DNA of 5,362 nucleotides from Acetobacteraceae bacterium (GCA_947476855.1 CANJSR010000353.1:1-5362), one strand, 5' to 3'. Shown: positions 1 to 5,362, numbered from the stretch's first letter. Numbers and translations: made by a program. Notes: generated from the letters alone by a model not told the origin.

Positions 1-2
1 AC

Positions 3-728
3 ATGCGGCTGATCGCCTCCCTGCGCGCGGAAGTCGCGGCGTTGCGGGAAGCCGTCGCGCCAACGTGTCGCTCGGAGCCTCTGCCAGCCGACAGCTTCTG
101 GTGCTTCCGGCACAGGAACAAAGCCGAGCGTATGCCGCTGACGATTTATGTGGTTTCGTATCGACGGTATGCCCAGATCACCTGCCTGGTCCATTCGCTC
201 CAGTCGCAGACCGACCGGTCGTTCCACCTGGTCATCATGCATGACGGCCCCGACCCGGAGATGCTGCGGCTGCTGTCGAAACTGTCACATGAAACGACGC
301 TGTCCTTCGAGTTCCGTTTCTCCCGCGCCCGCCACAACGACTATGGCCACAGCCTGCGCGCGGAGGCGATCAGGGACTGTGAAACGGACTACATGCTTCT
401 GACGAACGACGACAACTACTATGTGCCGAAATTCGTCGAGCTGATGCTGACGGCCGCGCGAGCGCATGACCTCGACCTGGTGCTGTGCGACATGGTCCAC
501 AGCCATGAACGCCCGGGCGGACGTCCCGTCGGCAGCTATGCGGCGTTCCCCACGCACCCATCGCCCGGGAACAGCGACATCGGCTGCTTCATCGCCCGCA
601 CCGAACGGGCCAGGCAGGTGGGGTTTCGCGACAGGCGCTCGATCGGGGATGCGACCTATATCGCCGATCTGATGGCGCTCGGGGTGAAATGGGGCAAGAT
701 CGAGAAGATCCTGTTCGTTCACAACTGA
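3..728 (+). CDS. Glycosyltransferase, GT-A (family 2-like), probably 5'-truncated by the window edge
   Basis: This looks like a nucleotide-sugar-dependent glycosyltransferase with a GT-A fold, acting in the cytoplasm on an unknown acceptor such as a surface polysaccharide. Numbering from the ATG at position 3, residues 46-52 (LTIYVVS) form a typical first beta strand, His80-Asp81-Gly82 follows the second strand, and Asn135-Asp136-Asp137-Asn138 is the DXD-like metal and nucleotide site. Gly215-Asp216 and the terminal VHN fit the late part of the family. Residues 1-19 are Ala/Leu/Glu/Arg-rich and could be the end of a coiled coil. No stop precedes the ATG at position 3, so the gene may begin outside the window. 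An alternative start is the ATG at 132, directly before the first strand, but its AGGAA (114-118) is 13 bases away and not convincing. The fold is clear; the donor, acceptor and true start are not. Confidence 0.75.
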   Translation: MRLIASLRAEVAALREAVAPTCRSEPLPADSFWCFRHRNKAERMPLTIYVVSYRRYAQITCLVHSLQSQTDRSFHLVIMHDGPDPEMLRLLSKLSHETTLSFEFRFSRARHNDYGHSLRAEAIRDCETDYMLLTNDDNYYVPKFVELMLTAARAHDLDLVLCDMVHSHERPGGRPVGSYAAFPTHPSPGNSDIGCFIARTERARQVGFRDRRSIGDATYIADLMALGVKWGKIEKILFVHN

Positions 729-731
729 AGC

Positions 732-760
732 CGGTCCGTCTGATTCTACGGCCCGGACCG
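732..760 (+). terminator. Small hairpin just after the glycosyltransferase stop, possible weak terminator
   Basis: CGGTCCG at 732-738 is the exact reverse complement of CGGACCG at 754-760, giving a 7-bp stem with a 15-base loop, starting 3 bases after the stop codon. The sequence after it (TACCATTCC) has no real T tract, so this is at best a weak intrinsic terminator or an mRNA 3'-end stabiliser. Confidence 0.25.
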
Positions 761-773
761 TACCATTCCTTCC

Positions 774-794
774 CCACGGGCGGTACTTCCGTGG
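774..794 (+). other. Hairpin in the leader of the TPR gene
   Basis: CCACGG (774-779) pairs exactly with CCGTGG (789-794) around a 9-base loop, 63 bases before the start at 857. It lies in the only non-coding space between the glycosyltransferase and the TPR protein. It could be part of the 5' untranslated leader, but a 6-bp stem is common by chance in GC-rich DNA. I could not identify a convincing -35/-10 promoter in 729-856. Confidence 0.2.
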
Positions 795-845
795 CATACG
801 CCCCGCCGTCTCGCCAATTGTGGAGACATGGTACAACGCCCCCAC

Positions 846-851
846 AGGAGG
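846..851 (+). promoter_or_regulatory. Strong Shine-Dalgarno that sets the TPR protein start at 857
   Basis: A perfect AGGAGG lies 5 bases before the ATG at 857. The reading frame stays open back to an ATG at 689 inside the glycosyltransferase gene, but that start has no such site. The 857 start also puts the first conserved TTC38-family segment near the N-terminus. Confidence 0.85.
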
Positions 852-856
852 ACCGC

Positions 857-2152
857 ATGACACGCCAATCCCTTACAGGTGCAACCACCGCGTCGCTGCC
901 GCACTATGAACGCGCGCTGCATCAACTGCGCTGCCTGATCGAGGACCCGGTCGCCAGCGTCGATGCCGCGCTGGCCGAGGCCCCGGATTTCGTCATGGCA
1001 CACGCCCTGCGCGCGTATCTGCATCTGTTGGGCACCGAGCCGCCTGGCATTCCGGTCGCGCGCGACAGCCTCGCCGCCGCCCGCGCCGTTCCGGGCACGG
1101 AAGCCGAACGCGGACACCTTGCGGCCGTCGCGCATCTGGTGGACGGGCACTGGCACAAAGCCGGACGCGTGCTGGAAGACGTCAGCATCAAAGATCCGCA
1201 TGACCTTTTGGCGCTGCAGATCGGACACCAGGTTGATTTCTTCACCGGGCAGTCCCGCATGCTCCGCGATCGTGTCGCCCGTGTCCTTCCGTCCTGGGAC
1301 GAAGGCCGGCCCGGCTGCCACGCCGTCCTGGGCATGCACGCCTTCGGGCTGGAGGAGATGGGCGAATACGCCCGCGCCGAACTGCAGGGACGGCGCAGCG
1401 TGGAACTGCAACCTCGTGATACCTGGGGCCAGCACGCGGTCGCGCATGTGCTGGAAATGCAGGGGCGCCTCGGCGACGGCATCACCTGGATGAACGAGAA
1501 CATCGAGAACTGGTCGAGGGACAGTTTCTTCAGCGTGCATAACTGGTGGCATCTGGGATTGTATCATCTGGAACGGGGGGAGACCGACCGGGCGCTGGCG
1601 CTGTACGACGGACCGATCAATGGCGGCAACTCGGCCGTGGTGCTGGATATGCTGGATGCCTCGGCCATGCTGTGGCGGCTGCATCTGCGGGGGATCGATC
1701 TTGGAGACCGCTGGAAGCCGATCGCCGACCAGTGGGCGCCGCTCGCCAACGCCGGAAATTATGCCTTCAACGATGCCCACGCGATGATGGCCTTCGTCGG
1801 CGCCGGCCGCGCCGAGGCCGCGGAAGCCATCCTGGCCGCCCAGCACGAAGCGATGGGACGCAATGAGGACAACGCCGCCTTCACCCGGGACGTCGGCCAC
1901 CCCGTCGCGCGCGCCATCAGGGCCTTCGGCGCGGCAGACTATGGCAAGACAGTCGACCTGCTGCGCCAGGTCCGCACCGTCGCCCACCGCTTCGGCGGCA
2001 GCCACGCCCAACGCGACCTGCTGGACCTGACCCTGATCGAAGCCGCCCTGCGTGCGAAGCAACACGCTTTGGCCCAAGCCCTGACGGCCGAACGCCTGAC
2101 ATGGAAACCGACCAGTCCGCTGTCGAAGCTGTTGGCTGGTCGGGCCGGGTAG
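857..2152 (+). CDS. TTC38-like tetratricopeptide repeat protein
   Basis: A 431-residue soluble protein built of helical TPR-type repeats, resembling the TTC38 (tetratricopeptide repeat protein 38) family, whose members are usually around 430-470 residues. Segments that match the family are the N-terminal ALAEAPDFVMAHALRAYLHLLGT region (residues 38-60), the EYARAELQGRRSVELQP repeat (170-186), AVAHVLEMQGR (194-204), HNWWHLGLYHLERGETDRAL (228-247) and the GGSHAQRDLL motif (380-389). No signal peptide or membrane segment is seen, so it is expected in the cytoplasm. TPR proteins bind other proteins, and no enzymatic role has been established for this family to my knowledge. The family is shared by bacteria and animals. 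It is transcribed in the same direction as its neighbours but has intergenic gaps of 128 and 124 bases, so it may be a single-gene unit. The family call is firm; the function is unknown. Confidence 0.85.
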   Translation: MTRQSLTGATTASLPHYERALHQLRCLIEDPVASVDAALAEAPDFVMAHALRAYLHLLGTEPPGIPVARDSLAAARAVPGTEAERGHLAAVAHLVDGHWHKAGRVLEDVSIKDPHDLLALQIGHQVDFFTGQSRMLRDRVARVLPSWDEGRPGCHAVLGMHAFGLEEMGEYARAELQGRRSVELQPRDTWGQHAVAHVLEMQGRLGDGITWMNENIENWSRDSFFSVHNWWHLGLYHLERGETDRALALYDGPINGGNSAVVLDMLDASAMLWRLHLRGIDLGDRWKPIADQWAPLANAGNYAFNDAHAMMAFVGAGRAEAAEAILAAQHEAMGRNEDNAAFTRDVGHPVARAIRAFGAADYGKTVDLLRQVRTVAHRFGGSHAQRDLLDLTLIEAALRAKQHALAQALTAERLTWKPTSPLSKLLAGRAG

Positions 2153-2157
2153 GGAAG

Positions 2158-2245
2158 GCTGGGGTTTCACCGCAGGCCACATTTGGGGCTTTCCCCGATG
2201 CAGAGTGTTGCCAAGGTGGCCGCTTGAAAACGGTGAAGCCCCAGC
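2158..2245 (+). promoter_or_regulatory. Structured leader with a 15-bp inverted repeat upstream of the TSUP permease
   Basis: GCTGGGGTTTCACCG (2158-2172) can pair with CGGTGAAGCCCCAGC (2231-2245) over all 15 positions, with one central G-U wobble. Inside it, GGCCAC (2175-2180) pairs exactly with GTGGCC (2216-2221), and TTGG (2183-2186) with CCAA (2211-2214), so the helices are nested in order. A rival pairing exists: TGGGGCTT (2184-2191) is the exact complement of AAGCCCCA (2236-2243), which would break the outer stem. GGGG (2185-2188) and CCCC (2193-2196) form a third small option. The region ends 31 bases before the permease start. There is no T tract, so it is not a normal intrinsic terminator. 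Competing helices just before a transporter gene are typical of cis-regulatory RNA, but a DNA-level repeat or small mobile palindrome is also possible. Confidence 0.5.
2198..2227 (+). CDS. Possible nine-codon upstream ORF inside the structured leader
   Basis: ATG at 2198 opens a short frame coding MQSVAKVAA and ending at TGA 2225-2227, inside the loop closed by the 15-bp stem. GGGG at 2185-2188 lies 9 bases upstream and could serve as a weak ribosome binding site. Ribosomes on it would cover the GTGGCC arm at 2216-2221, so it could act as a leader peptide. The peptide shows no run of a single regulatory amino acid, and a frame this short can easily arise by chance. Confidence 0.15.
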   Translation: MQSVAKVAA

Positions 2246-2263
2246 GCTACCACCCCCAACCGC

Positions 2264-2273
2264 GGGAGGAGGG
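2264..2273 (+). promoter_or_regulatory. Purine-rich Shine-Dalgarno setting the TSUP permease start at 2277
   Basis: GGGAGGAGGG lies 3 bases before the ATG at 2277 and contains a full AGGAGG (2267-2272) with a 4-base spacer. The frame extends back to an ATG at 2205, but that start has no comparable site, lies inside the inverted repeat, and would add a hydrophilic tail before the first membrane helix. Confidence 0.8.
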
Positions 2274-2276
2274 ACC

Positions 2277-3014
2277 ATGTCGCCGACCCTGCTGGTGTTG
2301 TTGTTCGCGGCCTCGGTCATCTACACGGCGGCCGGGCAAGGTGGGGCTTCCGGGTATATTGCTGTCATGGGGTTGTATGGCGTGTCGCCCGAGGTGATGC
2401 GGCCCGCCGCCTTGTGTCTCAACATTCTCGTGACCTGTATCGGCACCTGGCGGCTGTGGCGCGCCGGTCTGGGCGACTGGCGGGGGCTGTGGCCGTTTCT
2501 GGCGGGGTCCGTGCCGTGTGCCTTGATCGGGGGCGCGGTGGTTTTGCCGGCTGCGTCCTATCGGCTGCTGGTGGGCGTGGTGTTGATCGGCGCCAGCGTG
2601 CGGCTTTGGTGGGACGCGGGCCGTCCGGCCGAGGCGGAGGGGCCGTTGCGGGCGCCGTCGTGGGGACCCCGGGTTGCGACGGGGGCTGCGATCGGGATGG
2701 TGTCGGGGCTGACGGGGATTGGCGGGGGCGTGTTCCTGGCGCCAGTGCTGTTGATTTTGCGATGGGCGGATGCGCCGCGGACGGCGGCGATGACGGCGCC
2801 GTTCATCCTGGCGAACTCGGTGGCGGGCCTGGCTGGCAACTGGGTCTCGGTCGCATCCCTGCCGGCGGCCTTGCCGGCCTATGCGGCGGTGACGCTGGTG
2901 GGGGCTCTGGTGGGATCGCATCTGGCGATCCGGTTTCTTTCGCCCGCGATGCTGCGGCGTATCATGGCCCTGGTGTTGCTGTTTGGCGGCGCCGCCGTTC
3001 TATTGGGCGGGTGA
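2277..3014 (+). CDS. TSUP (TauE/SafE) family membrane permease
   Basis: A 245-residue, very hydrophobic integral inner-membrane protein of the TSUP family (sulfite exporter TauE/SafE type), whose known members move sulfite, sulfoacetate and other organosulfonates or small anions. The family's two-fold repeat is visible: a first half with GQGGASGYIAV (20-30) and MRPAALCLNILVT (41-53), and a second half with SGLTGIGGGVFLAPVLLI (143-160) and APRTAAMTAPFILANSVAGLAGN (166-188). The arrangement suggests seven or eight membrane helices, with a hydrophilic linker near residues 112-131. Its length is normal for the family. It is the first gene of a tight unit, with 17 bases to the next start, so it probably carries the substrate or product of the two enzymes that follow, or relieves a by-product such as sulfite. 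Direction of transport and substrate cannot be read from the sequence. Confidence 0.88.
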   Translation: MSPTLLVLLFAASVIYTAAGQGGASGYIAVMGLYGVSPEVMRPAALCLNILVTCIGTWRLWRAGLGDWRGLWPFLAGSVPCALIGGAVVLPAASYRLLVGVVLIGASVRLWWDAGRPAEAEGPLRAPSWGPRVATGAAIGMVSGLTGIGGGVFLAPVLLILRWADAPRTAAMTAPFILANSVAGLAGNWVSVASLPAALPAYAAVTLVGALVGSHLAIRFLSPAMLRRIMALVLLFGGAAVLLGG

Positions 3015-3018
3015 TTGC

Positions 3019-3025
3019 GGGGAGG
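3019..3025 (+). promoter_or_regulatory. Shine-Dalgarno for the racemase-like gene
   Basis: GGGGAGG ends 6 bases before the ATG at 3032 and starts 4 bases after the permease stop. It selects 3032 as the start, although the same frame is open much further upstream, where it merely overlaps the permease gene out of frame. Confidence 0.8.
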
Positions 3026-3031
3026 CGAGCG

Positions 3032-3844
3032 ATGAAGCTCTGGTATCAAAGCATGACGCGGCAGGACCAATGGGGCACCTATCCCCAGATCCTGCGCGGC
3101 ATTCTCGACCAGGTGAAGGACGAGGGAACCGAGATCCATGTCGCCGGCATCACCGAGGTGGGCGGCGTGGGCGACCAGTTCCGCTACCTGGAATTCCTGG
3201 AAACGGCTGAGGTCCTGAAGAACGTCCACCGCGCGGTGGACGAGGGCTATGACGCCTTCCTGGTCGGCAACATCGCCGATCCCGGTATCCGTGAGGCGCG
3301 CGAGATCGCGCCGATCCCCGTGCTGGGCCTGTGTGAATCCGCGATGCATGTCGCGTGCATGATGGGCGCCAATTTCTCCTTCGTGACGATCAATGAGAAG
3401 TTCACCCCGCGCATCGTCGAGAACGTGCATCGGTCCGGCCTCGGCCAGCGCTTCACCGGTGCGAACCGAATGGCGGTGGAGCGCCTGACCGATCTGGCCG
3501 CAGCGTTCGAGCCGGGTCAGGCGCGGGACGACGTGGTGGCGCAGTTCAATGCCGCGGCGTTGAAGAATACCGAGGCGGGGGCCGAGGTCGTGATCGCCGC
3601 CGGCGGAGTCGTGATGGCGCTGCTGGCCCATGCCGGCATCCATGCGACGGTGGATGGCGTGCCGATCCTGAACGGCATCACCAATTTGGTGAAGATGGGA
3701 GAGATGGCGGTGAAGCTCGACCGGCTGATGGGCGGGCGGTTCGTGTCGAAGAAGGGCCTGTATGCCCCGCCGCCGCCAGCCTTGATCGAAACGTTCCGCA
3801 AGCACTATGGGGACTACATCTATCCGACGGTGAAGGCCCCATGA
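3032..3844 (+). CDS. Hydantoin-racemase-like Asp/Glu racemase superfamily protein lacking the catalytic cysteines
   Basis: A 270-residue cytoplasmic protein of the Asp/Glu/hydantoin racemase superfamily. The closest match I recognise is hydantoin racemase (HyuE): DAFLVGNIADPGIREAREIAPIPVLGL (74-100), then ESAMHVA followed by GANFSFVT (112-119), and the C-terminal GVPILNGITNLVKMGEMAVKL (209-229) and SKKGLYAPPPP (239-249). HyuE enzymes use two cysteines, in a CFGDPG-type motif and an LGCAGM-type motif. Here the equivalent positions are Asn80 (GNIADPG) and Ala190 (VIAAGGVVM). The only cysteines are Cys101 and Cys109, which lie elsewhere in the alignment. A standard two-base racemisation is therefore unlikely. 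Superfamily relatives such as arylmalonate decarboxylase and maleate isomerase show that the fold supports other reactions, although they keep at least one of these cysteines. Its stop overlaps the next start by 4 bases (ATGA), which implies translational coupling. Family call firm, reaction unknown. Confidence 0.82.
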   Translation: MKLWYQSMTRQDQWGTYPQILRGILDQVKDEGTEIHVAGITEVGGVGDQFRYLEFLETAEVLKNVHRAVDEGYDAFLVGNIADPGIREAREIAPIPVLGLCESAMHVACMMGANFSFVTINEKFTPRIVENVHRSGLGQRFTGANRMAVERLTDLAAAFEPGQARDDVVAQFNAAALKNTEAGAEVVIAAGGVVMALLAHAGIHATVDGVPILNGITNLVKMGEMAVKLDRLMGGRFVSKKGLYAPPPPALIETFRKHYGDYIYPTVKAP

Positions 3845-4725
3845 TCACGCTGCGTGCCGCTGTCGCGGACTATCCCCATGTCCGCGCATTGAAGGATGGC
3901 TCGGCTGCATCGGACCGGCTGCGGTTCGAGTGGGAGACGGTGGAGCCGATCACCCGCGCCTTTCGTCGCCAGGTCCGGACGGGGGATTTCGATCTGTGCG
4001 AGATCGCCCTGACCACGCATGCCCAGGCGCGCCAGCACGAGAAGGGGATCACCGCCCTGCCGGTCGTGGTGATGCGCGGCTTCCACCATGCGGCTCTGGT
4101 CTGTCCGGTGGGGTCGCCTCTGCGCGGGCCGGAGGACCTGGTGGGTAAGCGGGTGGGCGTGCGCGCGTTCTCCCAGACCACCGGCATCTGGGTGCGGGGC
4201 ATCCTGCTGGAGGAGTACGACGTCGATCACCGCGCGATCACCTGGGTGACGTCCGAGGGCGCGCATGTCCAGGAATACGCCGATCCGCCAAACGTGGTCC
4301 GGATCGCGCCCGGGCAGGATTTGCGGACCATGCTGCTGGCCGGAGAGATCGACGCCGCGATCGCCCTGCCGGGGCTGGATATGACTGCGGTGCGGACGGT
4401 GATCCCGGACGCGGAGGCCGCGGCGGCGGCCTGGTTTCGCCGGACCGGGGCCTATCCGGTGAACCATGTCGTGTGCGTGAAGGACTCGCGGCTGGCTGCC
4501 GATCCGGGCCTGACGGTGGAGCTTTACCGGATGTTCAGGGCGGCGAAGGCGGCCGCGACCGAACCCCCGGCCGAGGCGCGCTACGCCGCCTTGGTTGGCG
4601 GCGATCCGCTGCCCTATGGGCTGGAGGCGAACCGGACGGGGATTGAATTCTGTCTGCGGTACGCGGCTGAACAGGGCCTGGTGTCGCGGGTCTACCGGCC
4701 GGAGGAGCTTTTCGCCGCGGTCTGA
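3841..4725 (+). CDS. 4,5-dihydroxyphthalate decarboxylase-like protein (periplasmic-binding-protein fold)
   Basis: A 294-residue protein resembling 4,5-dihydroxyphthalate decarboxylase (Pht5/OphC type), which releases CO2 from 4,5-dihydroxyphthalate to give protocatechuate and is built on a fold related to NMT1-like solute-binding proteins. Family features seen are ADYPHVRALKDG (9-20), the FDLCEIALTTHA segment (50-61), LPVVVMRGFHHAALV (73-87), LVGKRVGVRAFSQTTGIWVRGILLEEYDV (100-128), LLAGEIDAAI (165-174), RRTGAYPVNHVV (200-211) and LPYGLEANR (257-265) followed by YAAEQGL (274-280). It is somewhat shorter than the roughly 325-330 residues usual for the enzyme. There is no signal peptide, which favours a cytoplasmic enzyme over a transport binding protein. 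Only a weak GAAGG (3832-3836) precedes the start; the ATGA overlap suggests coupling to the upstream gene. No dioxygenase or other phthalate gene is nearby, so the true substrate may differ. Confidence 0.78.
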   Translation: MITLRAAVADYPHVRALKDGSAASDRLRFEWETVEPITRAFRRQVRTGDFDLCEIALTTHAQARQHEKGITALPVVVMRGFHHAALVCPVGSPLRGPEDLVGKRVGVRAFSQTTGIWVRGILLEEYDVDHRAITWVTSEGAHVQEYADPPNVVRIAPGQDLRTMLLAGEIDAAIALPGLDMTAVRTVIPDAEAAAAAWFRRTGAYPVNHVVCVKDSRLAADPGLTVELYRMFRAAKAAATEPPAEARYAALVGGDPLPYGLEANRTGIEFCLRYAAEQGLVSRVYRPEELFAAV

Positions 4726-4740
4726 GGGGGCTTGAGGGGC

Positions 4741-4877
4741 CGCCTCTCTGCCTTTCCGTCATGGCCGGACTCGACCCGGCCACCCGCTCGACGGCGGCTG
4801 CACCACGGAAGTCCGTTGCCCCACGGCCTGGGGGTGGGTGGCCGGGTCAAAGCCCGGCCATGACGGAGAGAGAGGCG
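4741..4877. repeat. Paired palindromic intergenic repeat (BIME/REP-like) between convergent genes
   Basis: Two inverted copies of one palindromic unit face each other across about 50 bases. Exact matching arm pieces are CGCCTCTCT (4741-4749) with AGAGAGGCG (4869-4877), TCCGTCATGGCCGG (4755-4768) with CCGGCCATGACGGA (4854-4867), and GACCCGGCCACCC (4773-4785) with GGGTGGCCGGGTC (4836-4848). Each copy is also a hairpin on its own: TGGCCGG/CCGGCCA at 4762-4782 with a 7-base loop, and TGGCCGGG/CCCGGCCA at 4839-4860 with a 6-base loop. In the middle, ACGGA/TCCGT (4805-4816) forms a further tiny hairpin. GTCATGGCCGG-type palindromes are dispersed widely in alphaproteobacterial intergenic regions. 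No target-site duplication is apparent. Placed between convergent genes, it could block read-through or protect mRNA 3' ends on both strands, although no T tract follows. I see no gene in 4726-4901. Confidence 0.85.
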
Positions 4878-4901
4878 CGCACCGTCCCCAAGCCAGTCTC
4901 C

Positions 4902-5362
4902 CTACGCCCGTCGCCACGTGGGCCGCCCGTTCCGCAACCCCAGCACCCAATCCACCAACGGCCGCCACAGGACCCGTTCCGCGGCCATCCCCGCCACCAT
5001 CCCCACATGCCCCGCCGACGGGGCGTGGCTGACGGCGTTGGGGATCAGGCGGGCGAGGGGTTCCGCGCTCTCGGGCGGGACGATGCGGTCGCGGGCGGGG
5101 ATCGCCACGAAGGCGGGGCAGGTGATGGTGGCGGGATCGACCGGCATCCCGGCGATCCGCCAAGCTCCGTGCATCGGGGTATTGGCGCCGTACCAGTCCC
5201 GCAGGCATTCCCGCGCCACCGGTTCCGCGAGGGGGACGCCGTCGTTCAGCCAGTCCTCCATCGCCACGAACAGCACCGCCCGCGCGCCGTCGGGGTCCAG
5301 CCGCCCGAAGGCGCGATACTTGGCCGCGACCCCCCAGGGATCGAGCAGCGCGAACAGCGCCT
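4902..5362 (-). CDS. PhaC-like alpha/beta hydrolase, C-terminal part (5' end outside the window)
   Basis: Read on the minus strand from the right edge, this gives 152 in-frame residues (first full codon at 5360) ending at TAG 4904-4902. It is the C-terminal half of an alpha/beta-fold protein related to polyhydroxyalkanoate synthases. The LLDPWGVAAKYRAFGRLD segment is followed by VAMEDWLNDGVPLAEPVA, the WYGANTPMHGAWRIAG block, PAFVAIPARDRIVPP with the likely catalytic Asp (fragment residue 91), and SAGHVGMV with the likely catalytic His (fragment residue 118). The nucleophile (Cys in true PHA synthases, Ser in hydrolases) lies beyond the window, so polymerase and esterase cannot be told apart. 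An internal GTG at 5276 is not the real start, because conserved sequence continues upstream of it. It converges on the plus-strand operon across the palindromic repeat, so it is not part of that unit. Confidence 0.8.
   Translation of the reverse strand, partial: ALFALLDPWGVAAKYRAFGRLDPDGARAVLFVAMEDWLNDGVPLAEPVARECLRDWYGANTPMHGAWRIAGMPVDPATITCPAFVAIPARDRIVPPESAEPLARLIPNAVSHAPSAGHVGMVAGMAAERVLWRPLVDWVLGLRNGRPTWRRA

Noticed and set aside
689..856. N-terminal extension of the TPR protein to the ATG at 689
   Set aside because: It overlaps the glycosyltransferase end, adds residues with no family match, and lacks a ribosome binding site, whereas 857 has a perfect AGGAGG.
2158..2245. The same inverted repeat read as an intrinsic terminator of the TPR gene
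   Set aside because: The closing stem has a 58-base interior and is followed by GCTACCACC with no T tract.
2211..2270. Resemblance to a cobalamin riboswitch core (CGGTGAAG, then GCGCTACCACCCCCAAC, compared with the GGTG…GCTGCCCCCGCAAC pattern)
   Set aside because: The GGGAA segment is missing, the second half is imperfect, no B12-box GCCACTG follows, and the main stem uses these bases in a different architecture. An Rfam covariance search would settle it.
746..2320. A 524-codon open frame on the minus strand across the TPR gene
   Set aside because: It is antisense to a clearly conserved protein. Its translation shows no domain, and long antisense frames are common in GC-rich coding DNA.
2414..3031. 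N-terminal extension of the racemase-like protein back to 2414
   Set aside because: It is a Gly/Ala/Arg-rich shadow of the permease gene in another frame; 3032 has a good ribosome binding site and the family's normal first strand.
4535..5208. Minus-strand frames starting in or crossing the repeat, one opening with MAGSSPAMT, and a plus-strand frame from 4838 opening with MAGSKPGHDGE
   Set aside because: Both openings are translations of the GTCATGGCCGG palindrome, a familiar source of false genes. The rest overlaps real genes in other frames or non-coding repeat.

Overview
The window is GC-rich and densely coded. Its protein families, together with an intergenic palindromic repeat of the GTCATGGCCGG…CCGGCCA type, point to an alphaproteobacterium. 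Acetobacteraceae or another Rhodospirillales-like lineage is my best guess, but the sequence alone does not fix the genus. No rRNA, tRNA, CRISPR array, transposase or phage gene is visible.

Layout. (1) 1-728, plus strand: the end of a family 2-type glycosyltransferase gene whose frame is open at the left edge, so the gene probably starts upstream. (2) 729-856: a leader with two small hairpins. (3) 857-2152, plus strand: a complete TTC38-like tetratricopeptide protein of 431 residues with a strong ribosome binding site. (4) 2153-2276: a 124-base intergenic stretch with a strikingly ordered inverted-repeat leader and a possible nine-codon upstream ORF. (5) 2277-4725, plus strand: a tight three-gene unit made of a TSUP (TauE/SafE) membrane permease, a hydantoin-racemase-like protein of the Asp/Glu racemase superfamily, and a 4,5-dihydroxyphthalate-decarboxylase-like protein. 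The spacings are 17 bases and then a 4-base ATGA overlap. (6) 4726-4901: a convergent intergenic region filled mostly by a paired palindromic repeat of about 137 bases. (7) 4902-5362, minus strand: the C-terminal part of a PhaC-like alpha/beta hydrolase that runs off the right edge.

The part most worth attention is the three-gene unit with its leader. The permease, the racemase-fold protein and the decarboxylase-like protein look like one small catabolic or transport module with an unknown, probably carboxylated or sulfonated, substrate. The racemase-like protein aligns well with hydantoin racemases along its length but appears to lack both catalytic cysteines (Asn80 and Ala190 sit where they are expected), so it is unlikely to be an ordinary racemase. 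The leader before the permease can form a 15-base-pair stem that closes a nested helix and has a competing 8-base-pair alternative. It matches no riboswitch class I recognise. This is the best candidate here for something undescribed, but its function is inference.
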